Shown: positions 28,265 through 36,608 of the stretch, one piece after another
Layout: each line of letters starts with the position of its first letter
How positions within the stretch are numbered: position 1 is the stretch's first letter
Source of the DNA: Polycyclovorans sp.
Lineage (GTDB): Bacteria; Pseudomonadota; Gammaproteobacteria; Nevskiales; Nevskiaceae
Length of the DNA: 64,000 nt
Assembly (NCBI GenBank): GCA_002706265.1
Contig: PAKU01000033.1
Span: 1 to 64,000 of the forward strand
Direction of reading: 5' to 3'
Position numbers and translations under genes: made by a program
The notes under the pieces: generated by a model
What the model was told of the DNA's origin: nothing
The model's database searches: none
What the model saw: only the letters and a program-made list of their open reading frames with translations

Positions 28265-28438
28265 CGCCGACATGCGGATGAGTTCAAGGCCGAGGTGGCC
28301 GCGGTGTGCCGGCAGCCTGGGTTTCCACTGTCCTCGGCCGACACGCCCCAGGTCGAGCTCAATGAGCAGCCGGGTTCATCGAGGCAAAAGGAATCGACTC
28401 AGGCAAGAAAACGGGCAACTATTGCGCCCCGGGCCTGA
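28265..28438 (+). pseudogene. Remnant of an IS66-type transposase accessory gene (OrfA/TnpA)
   Basis: The frame beginning at 28265 reads RRHADEFKAEVAAVCRQPG, which resembles the start of IS66-family OrfA proteins (typically H-S/T-DEFKAEVVAACRQPG followed by SIAAVAL). After this point the likeness is lost, the expected helix-turn-helix continuation is missing, there is no start codon (a stop precedes at 28262), and the frame ends at 28436-28438. It is therefore a short decayed fragment. It lies about 170 bp upstream of the merR-copA promoter and suggests that the copper genes arrived with, or next to, a mobile element. Confidence 0.55.
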
Positions 28439-28809
28439 TGCGGTTCGTCGACAGCAGGTGCAGGTGGGATATGCCACAAGGCCCCATGCTCGGTAGGGAC
28501 GCGACCCAGATCAGACCTTGCCAGACACGGTGATCAGCCATCTGTCGCCCCACATAAAACAACCGGGAGATCACGCCGAGCGCGGGCCGCAGCCCTTCGC
28601 AAGCGCTCGAATTGCGAGGCGGACCCACATCCCAAGACCGGCAAACCGAGCGGAAACTTCCTCGTCTATTCCCTGTGGTTGGAAGCCTGATCCACTGCGT
28701 GGCAAAAGACCCTCGGATCCGAAGATCCAAGGGTGATGAGCAGCTCCATCACCTCAAGGGCACGGCCAGACCGCAGGGGTGGCCTTTCGGTGCGCGGCGC
28801 GATGCCCGC
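28439..28809. other. Non-coding decayed stretch before typA
   Basis: No convincing gene is seen in these 370 bp; the open frames of 72-103 codons lack start signals and recognisable sequence. Base composition is lower in G+C than the flanks. A 7-bp stem (GGTGATG 28732-28738, CATCACC 28747-28753) and a short GGATC/GATCC hairpin lie near 28720-28753; without a T run on the - strand they are only weak candidates for a typA terminator. Confidence 0.4.
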
Positions 28810-30648
28810 TCAGTCGGAACGGCCGGCGCGCTTGCGCTCGTGTTCGACCAGATATCGCTTGCGAAGGCGGATCGATTCCGGCGTCAATTCCACCAGTTCA
28901 TCGTCATTGATGAATTCCAGCGCCTGTTCCAGCGAGAAGCGGCGTGGCGGGGTGAGCACCACGTTTTCATCCGAGCCCGAGGCGCGCATGTTGGTGAGCT
29001 TTTTGCCCTTCCACACGTTGACGACCAGGTCGTTCTCGCGCGAGTGCACGCCGACGATCTGGCCTTCGTACACGTCATCGCCATGGCTGGCGATCATTGC
29101 GCCGCGTTCCTGCAGGTTGAACAGCGCGTAGGCCACGGCCTTGCCCTGCTCGTTGGAGATCAGCACGCCGTTGTAGCGTTGGCCGACATCCTTGTTGTCA
29201 CCGGCCGGGCCGAAATGATCGAAATTGTGGAACAGCAGGCCCGAACCGCCGGTGTTGTTGATGAACTCGGAGCGAAAGCCGATCAGCCCGCGCGAGCTGA
29301 TGGTGTATTCCAGCCGCACGCGGCCCTTGCCGTCGGGCACCATGTTGACCATCTTGCCGCCGCGTTCAGACAGGCCCTGGATCACGCCGCCCTGATGCGT
29401 TTCTTCAACGTCGGCCACCAGAATTTCATAAGGCTCGTGAATTTCGCCGTCGACTTCCTTGGTGATGACCTGCGGGCGCGCCACCGCGATCTCGAAGCCT
29501 TCGCGGCGCATGTTTTCGAGCAGCACCGACAGGTGCAGCAAGCCGCGCCCGGAGACCCGGAACTGGTCGGGTGATTCGCCCGGCTCAACGCGCAGCGCCA
29601 CGTTGGTTTTCAGCTCTTTTTGCAGCCGCTCGAAGATTTGCCGGCTGGTGACGAACTTGCCTTCCTTGCCCGCGAATGGTGACTTGTTGACCTCGAAGAC
29701 CATGGTCATCGTCGGTTCGTCGACCTGCAGGGTGGGCAGGCCTTCGGGCACCTTGGCGTCGCAGACCGTCTCGGAAATACCCAGCTCTTCGATGCCGGTG
29801 ATGGCGATGATGTCGCCCGCTTCGGCCTCGGTGGCTTCGACCTTGTCCAGTCCCATGAACGCCAGTACCTGCAACACCTTGCCCTGGCGCACTTTGCCGT
29901 CGCGCCCCACCACCGACACCGGGCTGTTGGGCTTGATGCGACCGCGCGAAATGCGCCCGGTGCCGATCACGCCCACATAGTTGCTGTAGGCCAGGCTGAT
30001 CACCTGCATCTGGAACGGGCCTTCGGCATCCACGGCCGGCGGCGTCACCTGGTCGACGATGGTCTGGAACAAGAAGTCCATGTTGCCTTCGCGAATGTCG
30101 GGGTTGTCCCCGGCGTAGCCGTTCAGGGCGCTCGCGAACACGGTGGTGAAGTCGAGCTGTTCATCGGTGGCGCCAAGGCGATCAAACAGGTCGAACACCT
30201 GGTCCATCACCCAATGCGCGCGGGCGCCCGGGCGGTCGATCTTGTTCACGACCACGATCGGTTTCAGCCCCAGCGCGAACGCCTTCTGGGTGACGAACCG
30301 CGTCTGCGGCATCGGGCCGTCGGCGGCATCGACCAACAGACATACCGAGTCGACCATGGAGAGCACGCGCTCGACTTCGCCGCCAAAGTCGGCGTGCCCG
30401 GGGGTGTCGACGATGTTGATGCGGTATTCGGTGCCGTCACGCTTGTCCAGCCAGCGGATGGCGGTGTTCTTCGCAAGAATGGTGATGCCGCGCTCACGCT
30501 CCAGATCGTTGGAGTCCATGATCCGCTCGCCAAGATTCTCACGCGAATCGAGGGTCTGCGACTGACGCAGGAGCTTGTCCACCAGGGTGGTTTTACCGTG
30601 GTCAACGTGGGCAATGATGGCGATGTTGCGAAGGTTTTTGAGGCTCAT
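28810..30648 (-). CDS. typA: Translational GTPase TypA/BipA
   Basis: The 612-residue GTPase begins [28 protein letters not shown]1 is AHVDHGKT, G3 [20 protein letters not shown] and G4 NKID; the EF-G-like domains and the BipA-specific C-terminal domain ([33 protein letters not shown]) follow. BipA binds the 70S ribosome and supports 50S assembly, especially in cold. ATG 30648 matches homologous starts; an upstream in-frame ATG at 30675 lies in a hairpin. No clear SD is seen. The SIMPL gene lies 109 bp upstream on the same strand. Confidence 0.96.
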   Translation of the reverse strand: MSLKNLRNIAIIAHVDHGKTTLVDKLLRQSQTLDSRENLGERIMDSNDLERERGITILAKNTAIRWLDKRDGTEYRINIVDTPGHADFGGEVERVLSMVDSVCLLVDAADGPMPQTRFVTQKAFALGLKPIVVVNKIDRPGARAHWVMDQVFDLFDRLGATDEQLDFTTVFASALNGYAGDNPDIREGNMDFLFQTIVDQVTPPAVDAEGPFQMQVISLAYSNYVGVIGTGRISRGRIKPNSPVSVVGRDGKVRQGKVLQVLAFMGLDKVEATEAEAGDIIAITGIEELGISETVCDAKVPEGLPTLQVDEPTMTMVFEVNKSPFAGKEGKFVTSRQIFERLQKELKTNVALRVEPGESPDQFRVSGRGLLHLSVLLENMRREGFEIAVARPQVITKEVDGEIHEPYEILVADVEETHQGGVIQGLSERGGKMVNMVPDGKGRVRLEYTISSRGLIGFRSEFINNTGGSGLLFHNFDHFGPAGDNKDVGQRYNGVLISNEQGKAVAYALFNLQERGAMIASHGDDVYEGQIVGVHSRENDLVVNVWKGKKLTNMRASGSDENVVLTPPRRFSLEQALEFINDDELVELTPESIRLRKRYLVEHERKRAGRSD

Positions 30649-30658
30649 GGGCGTGCTA

Positions 30659-30675
30659 TTGCTGCGATGCAGCAA
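30659..30675 (-). promoter_or_regulatory. Hairpin in the typA leader
   Basis: TTGCTGC and GCAGCAA form a perfect 7-bp stem with a 3-nt loop. It ends 10 nt before the typA start codon, in the region where a ribosome-binding site should be. It may reduce or time translation; this is inferred from position only. Confidence 0.35.
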
Positions 30676-30724
30676 ACAAAAGGGCGCAGAGTGTACGTTT
30701 TTGTCAGTGGCAGGGATAGAGGGC

Positions 30725-30746
30725 AGGACGCGCCGGGGCGCGTCCT
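30725..30746 (-). terminator. GC-rich hairpin after the SIMPL gene
   Basis: A 10-bp inverted repeat (AGGACGCGCC / GGCGCGTCCT) lies 11 nt after the SIMPL stop. There is no T run after it, so it may be a weak terminator or an mRNA-stabilising hairpin between the SIMPL gene and typA. Confidence 0.35.
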
Positions 30747-30757
30747 TCGGGGCCGTT

Positions 30758-31474
30758 TCAGGGCTGCAACTGGAAACGCACGGTGGCCTGCTGGGTCACG
30801 GTCAGTTCGCCGGTCAGAATGCCCTGCTGGCTGTTGGAGGCCTCGGCGTCGGCTGCGACCATGCGCATCATCGGCATGGGCGGCGGACTGTGCGACGAGC
30901 CCGAGGCCTGCACCGACATCACCGCACCCAGCTTGAGGCCCAATGCTGACGCGAGGGCCTCGGCCTGCAGTCGCGCATCCTGGGCGGCCAGGGTGAGCGC
31001 CTTGCGGTCTTCGGCGCCAGGGTCCTGCAGGCCCAGCTGCGGCGGCGAGATTTCGGTGATGCCGGACGCGGTCACCGCCTTGAGCACCGGGCCCAGCAGG
31101 CTCAGGTCGGTGAGTTCGATGCGAATGTCGCGGCGCACGCGGTAGCCGTCGGGCTCGTTGCGTCGCGCCTCTTCGTTCCATCGGTTCTCGGGACGAATGC
31201 TGACCTGCGCGCTGTCGATCCGGTCGTCGGGAATCTTCAACGCGGCCAGACGCTGCAGCAGTGCCTTGACCTGGCGCTGCACCTGCGCCTCACCGTCGGC
31301 GACGGTCTCGGTCTTGACCTCTGCGGCCACATTCAGCGTCGCCTTGTCGGGGCTGGCGCGCACTTCGGCACGGCCGGTGACGACCACCGAGGGTGTTTCG
31401 TCCGGCTTGGCCGCGGCCGATCCCGCCGCTGCCACCAGCAGCGCAGCCACTGCCCACACGCTGAAAACTTTCAT
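30758..31474 (-). CDS. SIMPL domain (DUF541) periplasmic protein
   Basis: This 238-residue exported protein has a signal peptide (MKVFSVWAVAALLVAAAGSAAA) and a SIMPL/DUF541 domain: VVVTGRAEVRASPDKATLNVAAEVKTE, then VSIRPENRW and the internal repeat YRVRRDIRIELTDLSLLGPVLKAV, ending TVTQQATVRFQL. E. coli YggE, of this family, lowers oxidative stress, but the biochemical role is unknown. It is divergent from sufT with a 61-bp spacer and lies upstream of typA. Confidence 0.9.
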   Translation of the reverse strand: MKVFSVWAVAALLVAAAGSAAAKPDETPSVVVTGRAEVRASPDKATLNVAAEVKTETVADGEAQVQRQVKALLQRLAALKIPDDRIDSAQVSIRPENRWNEEARRNEPDGYRVRRDIRIELTDLSLLGPVLKAVTASGITEISPPQLGLQDPGAEDRKALTLAAQDARLQAEALASALGLKLGAVMSVQASGSSHSPPPMPMMRMVAADAEASNSQQGILTGELTVTQQATVRFQLQP

Positions 31475-31535
31475 CGCGAAATCCTTGGTTCCGGGTTATT
31501 TGGCCTTACGCTATGCCTAGACAGCCAAATTGCCA

Positions 31536-32084
31536 ATGAATACTTCAAACGACATTCTTACGCTGACCCGCGACGTCATCGGCGTGCTCATCCCGCAGGG
31601 CACCCGCGTCGAGTTGCCGGAAGGCGCCACCGCGAAGGTGACCCAAGCCCTGGGCGGCAGCTTCACCATTCAGGTGGAGGGGCATCTGTTCCGTATTCCC
31701 GGTCAGGACGCCGACGCGCTGGGCATGGAGGTGCCGGATGGGCCGGAGGTGCCCGAGAACGCCACCGACAAGGAGATCGAGGCTGCGGTCTGGAAGCAGC
31801 TCAAGACCTGCTACGACCCCGAAATTCCGGTCAATATCGTTGATCTGGGGCTCATCTACACCTGTGTCGTCGAGCCCACCGACGGCGGCAAGCGCCGCGC
31901 CACGGTGCGCATGACCTTGACCGCGCCTGGCTGCGGCATGGGCGACATTCTGGTGGCCGACGTGAAAACCAAGGTCGAGGCCCTGCCCACGGTGGAAGAA
32001 GTGGACGTGGAGCTCACATTCGATCCGCCTTGGACGCAAGACATGATGAGCGAGGAAGCTCGCCTGATGACGGGCATGTTCTAA
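31536..32084 (+). CDS. sufT: Iron-sulfur cluster assembly factor SufT (MIP18/DUF59 family)
   Basis: A 182-residue protein with an N-terminal extension (about 1-75, LTRDVIGVLIPQGTRVELPEG) typical of SufT, then a DUF59 domain with YDPEIPVNIVDLGLIYTCVV and the conserved LTAPGCGMGDILV, holding the cysteine of the family, and the end FDPPWTQDMMSEEARLMTGMF. It helps Fe-S protein maturation. ATG 31536 is used; a TTG lies 6 nt upstream. No suf operon is nearby. apaG follows after 48 nt. Confidence 0.9.
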   Translation: MNTSNDILTLTRDVIGVLIPQGTRVELPEGATAKVTQALGGSFTIQVEGHLFRIPGQDADALGMEVPDGPEVPENATDKEIEAAVWKQLKTCYDPEIPVNIVDLGLIYTCVVEPTDGGKRRATVRMTLTAPGCGMGDILVADVKTKVEALPTVEEVDVELTFDPPWTQDMMSEEARLMTGMF

Positions 32085-32132
32085 GGCCGCGCCCGCGTTC
32101 CCCGCAGACCCCGCCCAACCCCCAGGCCCGTC

Positions 32133-32495
32133 ATGCCGATCAATATCCGTGTCAGCACCCACTACCTGCCGCAGCAATCCAGGGACGGGCTTTGGGTGTT
32201 CGCCTACGACATCATGGTCATCAACGGCACGTCCGAAGCCGTTCAGCTGCTCGACCGCCACTGGAAGATCACCGATGCCGAGGGGCACACCGAAGACGTC
32301 AGAGGCCCCGGCGTGGTCGGCCAGCAGCCGGTGATTGCGCCGGGCGAACACTTCACCTACCAGAGCGGCTGCCCCCTGCGCACGCCGGTGGGGGTGATGC
32401 AGGGCAGCTATGGGTTCATCGAGCCAGACACCGGGCGACGCTTTCGCGTCACCATCGCGCCGTTCCGGTTGGCGATGCCCGGAATCCTCAACTGA
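32133..32495 (+). CDS. apaG: ApaG family protein
   Basis: The 120-residue single-domain protein has the immunoglobulin-like ApaG fold: VSTHYLPQQSRDGLWVFAYDIMVINGTSEAVQLLDRHWKITDAEG, then VVGQQPVIAPGEHFTYQSGCPLRTPVGVMQGSYGF. The Gly-rich GPGVVGQQP loop is kept. ApaG was named for its place in the E. coli apaGH operon; its biochemical role is not settled (Mg/Co phenotypes have been reported). No apaH or ksgA is adjacent here. Confidence 0.95.
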   Translation: MPINIRVSTHYLPQQSRDGLWVFAYDIMVINGTSEAVQLLDRHWKITDAEGHTEDVRGPGVVGQQPVIAPGEHFTYQSGCPLRTPVGVMQGSYGFIEPDTGRRFRVTIAPFRLAMPGILN

Positions 32496-32504
32496 CCCGG
32501 CGGT

Positions 32505-33386
32505 TCACTGCGCCCACTCCTTGTAGAACGGTGGCAGGTCGGTGGCGGCGCTGGCCCGAAACGCGGGGTCGCGCTTTTCCAGAAAGGCGCGCACGCCCTC
32601 TTTGCCGTCGCCGACGCTGGTGTAGAACATCGCCAGTGAATCGATCTTGTGGGCGTCCAGCGGATGCGGCATGGCGGCATTGCGGTACAGCATCTGACGG
32701 GCCAGCGCGACGGCCACCGGCGAACGGTTCTGGCTGAACGTGCGGGCCAGCTTCATGGCTTCGTCCAGAAGCTGATCGGCCGGAACGACCGCTTTGACCA
32801 GGCCGCCTGCCAGGGCCGCCTCCGGTTTCAGGATCTCGGCGGAGTAGACCCATTCCAGCGCGGTGCTGATGCCGACGATGCGCGGCAGAAACCAGCTTGA
32901 GCAGGCTTCCGGCACGATGCCCAGCTTGCCGAAGACAAAGCCGATACGGGCGTGCTCGCTGGCCAGCCGGACATCCATGGCCAGGGTCATGGTGGCGCCG
33001 ATGCCCACGGCTGCGCCATTGATGGCGCCGATCACCGGCTTGCGGCAGTTGAAGATCGCCAGCGTTACCCGGCCCCCGGTGTCGCGCACGCCCGCGTGGA
33101 TGGCCGCGTCGTTCAGGCGGGTGTCCATGTCGTCGCGGGTGGGCGCCAGGGTCTCGTCCAGTCCGAAGACGTTGCCGGGCGTGGTCAAGTCCATCCCGGC
33201 GCAGAAGGCCCGGCCTTCGCCGGTGACGATGATGGCGCGCACCGCATCGTCTTCGTTGACCGCCGTGAAAAAGTGCTCAAGCTCCTCGGCCATTTCGATC
33301 GTGAAGGCATTGAGTTGTGCAGGACGATGCAGGGTCAGGGTCAGCACGCCGTCGTCGAGGGCGGTCTTCAGGGTGGTGTACGTCAT
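32505..33386 (-). CDS. Enoyl-CoA hydratase/isomerase family protein
   Basis: The 293-residue crotonase-fold protein has the oxyanion-hole segments GRAFCAGMDL and NGAAVGIGATMTLAMDVRLASEHARIGFVFGKLGIVPEACSSWFLPRIVG. The second usual catalytic Glu is present as GIVPEACSS; the first is replaced (NGAAVGIGA), as in many isomerases or hydrolases, so the exact reaction is unsure. ATG 33386 has GGAGAGG upstream; an upstream ATG (33476) would add 30 unlike residues. It is divergent from a hydrolase cluster and convergent with apaG (9-bp gap). Confidence 0.88.
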   Translation of the reverse strand: MTYTTLKTALDDGVLTLTLHRPAQLNAFTIEMAEELEHFFTAVNEDDAVRAIIVTGEGRAFCAGMDLTTPGNVFGLDETLAPTRDDMDTRLNDAAIHAGVRDTGGRVTLAIFNCRKPVIGAINGAAVGIGATMTLAMDVRLASEHARIGFVFGKLGIVPEACSSWFLPRIVGISTALEWVYSAEILKPEAALAGGLVKAVVPADQLLDEAMKLARTFSQNRSPVAVALARQMLYRNAAMPHPLDAHKIDSLAMFYTSVGDGKEGVRAFLEKRDPAFRASAATDLPPFYKEWAQ

Positions 33387-33498
33387 GGGGCCTCTCCAGA
33401 AAGTCAAGGCGCCAGCGTAGCGCCCGCGTGGCGCCAAGGCTGTGTCGTCAGGCGGGACTGTCCGCATAATGTGCACTGGTCAATTTTCAGATCAACCC

Positions 33499-34404
33499 AT
33501 GACTGAGCCCAAAGCGCCGCTGCCCAACCATCGTCAGGTCGCACGCGGCAACGTGACCCTCGCCGTGTACGCCTGGCCCAGCCCCAAGCCCGAGGCGGAC
33601 CCGGTGATCCTCATCCACGGCTATCCCGACTCCGCGCAGGTGTGGCGCGAGACGGCCGAGCGGCTGGCCGAGCACCGTCCGGTGTTCGCTTACGACGTGC
33701 GCGGCGCCGGCGCTTCCAGCGCCCCCAAGGCCTTGCGCGATTACCGCTTGGAGGTGCTGTCTGAAGACCTGCTGGCGGTGATCCAGGCGGTCAGCCCCAG
33801 GCGCCCGGTGCACCTGGTGGGGCACGATTGGGGCTCGATCCAGACGTGGGAGTCGGTGTGCAGCCCGCGCTTTGAAGGGCGCATCGCCAGCTTCACGTCC
33901 ATTTCCGGGCCGTGCCTGGACCACGTTGGTCACTGGATGCGCGCCGGCCTGCTGAGCGCCGATCCGCGCCGCTGGGCCGACGTGTTCGGACAACTGGCGC
34001 ACTCTTGGTACATCGGGCTGTTTCAGGTGCCGTTGATTGCCCCCATGGCGTGGCGCGTGGCGGTCGGTCGCCAGTGGCCGCGCGTGGTGGAGCGACTCGA
34101 AGGCATGGCCGAAGCGCCGCGCTTCGCCACCCAGACCCGTGATGGCGTCAACGGCATTGCCCTGTATCGCGCCAACATGCGGCGTCGCCTGCTGGCCCCG
34201 CAGCGCAGAACCGCCGCCATTCCGGTGCAGCTGGTCACGCCGCGGTATGACCCGTTCGTCACCGAGGCCTTGACCGACAGCCTCGCCGGCTGGGTGCCCC
34301 ACGTGCGCCGCGTGCCAGTGTACGCCGGTCATTGGTTGCCCCTGACCCGGCCCGACTTTCTCGCCAGCACGGTCGAAGCCTTTATCGCAAGCGACGCGGC
34401 GTAA
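33499..34404 (+). CDS. Alpha/beta hydrolase with Asp nucleophile (epoxide hydrolase-like)
   Basis: This 301-residue protein has the alpha/beta fold: the oxyanion motif ILIHGYPDS, RGAGASSAP, and the nucleophile elbow GHDWGS, where Asp replaces Ser as in epoxide hydrolases and haloalkane dehalogenases. A His in AGHWLPLTRPDF completes the set. The HGYPDS and cap region resemble the hydrolase half of EphD-type proteins. ATG 33499 matches the family start. The substrate is not known. It begins a three-gene + strand group. Confidence 0.82.
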   Translation: MTEPKAPLPNHRQVARGNVTLAVYAWPSPKPEADPVILIHGYPDSAQVWRETAERLAEHRPVFAYDVRGAGASSAPKALRDYRLEVLSEDLLAVIQAVSPRRPVHLVGHDWGSIQTWESVCSPRFEGRIASFTSISGPCLDHVGHWMRAGLLSADPRRWADVFGQLAHSWYIGLFQVPLIAPMAWRVAVGRQWPRVVERLEGMAEAPRFATQTRDGVNGIALYRANMRRRLLAPQRRTAAIPVQLVTPRYDPFVTEALTDSLAGWVPHVRRVPVYAGHWLPLTRPDFLASTVEAFIASDAA

Positions 34405-34449
34405 GGATCCGCGCGTCGCCATTTCATCCCGCAATTTGAGTGAGTGCCC

Positions 34450-35697
34450 ATGCAATTGATGCCCGGCGCGTATGTGCGCGTCCCCAAGAACCTGCGCTCC
34501 CTGGTCAGCGTCGACACCGCGGCCGAGGCCTTGCCGGCCGAAATGGGCCTGAACCCAAGAAAGGTGGCAGCGGCGTGGCGTGCGGTGGAAGACCTGTTCG
34601 CCACCGGGCTGCACCCGGCTATCACGCTGGTGGTCAAGCGTCACGGCCGCACGGTGCTCAAGCGCGCCATCGGCGCGGTGCGCGGCCTCGACCCCGGCGT
34701 TGACGAGCCGCAGGTGGCGTTGCAGCCAGACGCGCCCATGTGCCTGTTCTCGGCGTCGAAGTCGATCTCGGCGCTGTTGGTGCACAAGTTGATCGAAGAC
34801 GGCAAGCTCAGCCTCGACGACCGCGTGGCTGCCTACATTCCCGAGTTTGCCGCGCGTGGCAAACACCGCGTCACCCTGCGCGAACTGATGGCCCACCGTG
34901 CGGCGATTCCCTCGCTTACGGTCGAGACCCAGGGGGCCGAACTGCTGAACAACTGGGACGTGCTGATCGCCACCCTCTGTGCGGCGCGGCCGGTCGACCG
35001 CGAGTTTCGCCAGCAGGCCTATCACGCGCTGACCGCCGGGTTCATTCTTGGGGAAATCGTTCAGCGCGTCGGGCAGATCAGCCTGCCGGATGCCCTTGAG
35101 CAGTGGATCGCCAGGCCGCTCGGCTGCCAGCACCTGCAATACGGGGCGCCGCCGGTGCTGCGCGCGCAGATGCCGCGCAACGTCGTGACCGGGCTGCGGC
35201 CGGTGTGGCCGTTGTCGGTGTATATCCGCAGCATCATCGGCGTCGACATGGACGAAGGCGTGTCGGCCACCAACGAAGACCCGTTCCTGAGCGCCGTGGT
35301 CCCGGCCGGCAACCTCACCGCCAGTGCCGAAGACGCCAGCCGCGTCTTCCAGATGCTGCTCGACGGCGGCCGCTTCGAAGGCCGGCAGATCTTCAAGCCC
35401 GAAACGGTGGCGCGGGCGATCGAGCCCGTGGGGCCGATTCAGTTTGATCGCACCCTCAAGGTGCCGTTGCGGTTTTCGGCCGGATTCATGCTGGGCGAAA
35501 AGCCTTTCGGGCTGTTCGGCCCGCAGAGCCAGCGTGCGTTTGGCCATCTGGGATTCGTCAACGTCTTGTGCTGGGCCGATCCGCACCGCGCACTCAGCGT
35601 GGCCCTGCTGACCTCGGGCAAGTCGGTGTCCCCCAACGGCCTGTGGCACACCGCGCTGTGGCTGCGGGCCATGGCGCACGCGTTCCCCAAACTGTGA
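34450..35697 (+). CDS. Serine hydrolase, beta-lactamase/esterase (class C) fold
   Basis: A 415-residue protein of the beta-lactamase-related family. The active-site SxxK is Ser101-Ala-Ser-Lys104 (LFSASKS), Tyr lies in QAYHALTAGF, and the KTG-like box is HLG in FGHLGF. EstB-type esterases share this set; it is more likely an esterase or transacylase than a lactamase. No signal peptide is seen, so it is cytoplasmic. ATG 34450 is taken (GTG 34444 possible). Its last 4 nt overlap the next gene (GTGA). Confidence 0.85.
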   Translation: MQLMPGAYVRVPKNLRSLVSVDTAAEALPAEMGLNPRKVAAAWRAVEDLFATGLHPAITLVVKRHGRTVLKRAIGAVRGLDPGVDEPQVALQPDAPMCLFSASKSISALLVHKLIEDGKLSLDDRVAAYIPEFAARGKHRVTLRELMAHRAAIPSLTVETQGAELLNNWDVLIATLCAARPVDREFRQQAYHALTAGFILGEIVQRVGQISLPDALEQWIARPLGCQHLQYGAPPVLRAQMPRNVVTGLRPVWPLSVYIRSIIGVDMDEGVSATNEDPFLSAVVPAGNLTASAEDASRVFQMLLDGGRFEGRQIFKPETVARAIEPVGPIQFDRTLKVPLRFSAGFMLGEKPFGLFGPQSQRAFGHLGFVNVLCWADPHRALSVALLTSGKSVSPNGLWHTALWLRAMAHAFPKL

Positions 35698-36584
35698 GCA
35701 CCGCGCTGCCGCAGTTCCGCGACCTGCAGGCCTGGGAGCACCGGCGCGCCGACGGGGTGACCGTGCGCGGCCGGCGGGTCGATCCGGTCGGTGACGCGCC
35801 CACCCTGTTCTTCTCCCACGGCAACGGTTTTGCGGGCGGAGTGTATGCCACGCTGCTGCGCCGGCTGATCGGTCCGTACGGACTGATCACCCACGATTTC
35901 GAGAACCACGGCGCCAGCGAGGTGACGGGCCGCTTCGAAGGCCCGGCAGCCCTGCTGGCCCAGACCCGCGAAGTGTTCGATGTGCTGGCACCGCGCGGCA
36001 AGACGGTGTTGGTCGGGCACAGTCTGGGCGGCTGCATGAGCACCTTGCTGGCCGCCGAGCGGCCTGATGCGGTGGCGGCGCTGGTCTTGCTCGATCCCAT
36101 ACTGCTGCCCACGCGCTACTGGTGCGCGTCGCGAATCGCCGCCCGTGTCGGGCGCAACCCCATGGCCAATGCCGCGCGTCGCCGCCGCACGCAGTGGGTC
36201 GATCGCGACGCCGTCGCCGCGCGCCTGAAGGGTCGCGGCATCTACGCCGGATGGACCGATGCAGCCTTCGACGACTTCGTGGAGCACGCCACGCAGCGTG
36301 TGCCCGACGGACGGGCGCTGATCTGCCCGCGCGAGATCGAGGCCCGCATCTACGGGCAGCCGGCGTATCCCTGGGCGGCGCTGCGGCGCGCCCGGCAGCC
36401 GATGCTGATGCTCTACGGCGCCGACAGCTATCCCTTTCTTCCCGCCACCGCGCGGCGTGTGGCGGCGGGGGATCGCCGTCGCCAGGTGGAAGCCGTGGCG
36501 GGCGGGCACTGCTTCATGATGGAACAGCCGCAGCCCACGGCAGAGCGCATTCGCCGGTTTCTGGACGCGCTGCCGCCGGTCTGA
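35694..36584 (+). CDS. Alpha/beta hydrolase (Ser nucleophile)
   Basis: The 296-residue hydrolase has FFSHGNGFAGGVY (oxyanion), HDFENHGAS, the nucleophile elbow GHSLGGCMS, an acid in GADSYPFLP and the His in AGGHCFMMEQP. GTG 35694 overlaps the previous stop as GTGA, which fits coupled translation; a longer open frame upstream is not conserved-looking. It could cleave esters or lactones together with the neighbouring hydrolases. It is convergent with ppx, with a 24-bp gap. Confidence 0.82.
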   Translation: MSTALPQFRDLQAWEHRRADGVTVRGRRVDPVGDAPTLFFSHGNGFAGGVYATLLRRLIGPYGLITHDFENHGASEVTGRFEGPAALLAQTREVFDVLAPRGKTVLVGHSLGGCMSTLLAAERPDAVAALVLLDPILLPTRYWCASRIAARVGRNPMANAARRRRTQWVDRDAVAARLKGRGIYAGWTDAAFDDFVEHATQRVPDGRALICPREIEARIYGQPAYPWAALRRARQPMLMLYGADSYPFLPATARRVAAGDRRRQVEAVAGGHCFMMEQPQPTAERIRRFLDALPPV

Positions 36585-36608
36585 CCCCAGCGGCGCGCGG
36601 CGGTGCGC

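Noticed and set aside
28518-28736. 72-codon frame in the decayed stretch before typA
   Set aside because: No SD, no similarity recognised and atypical composition; treated as non-coding.
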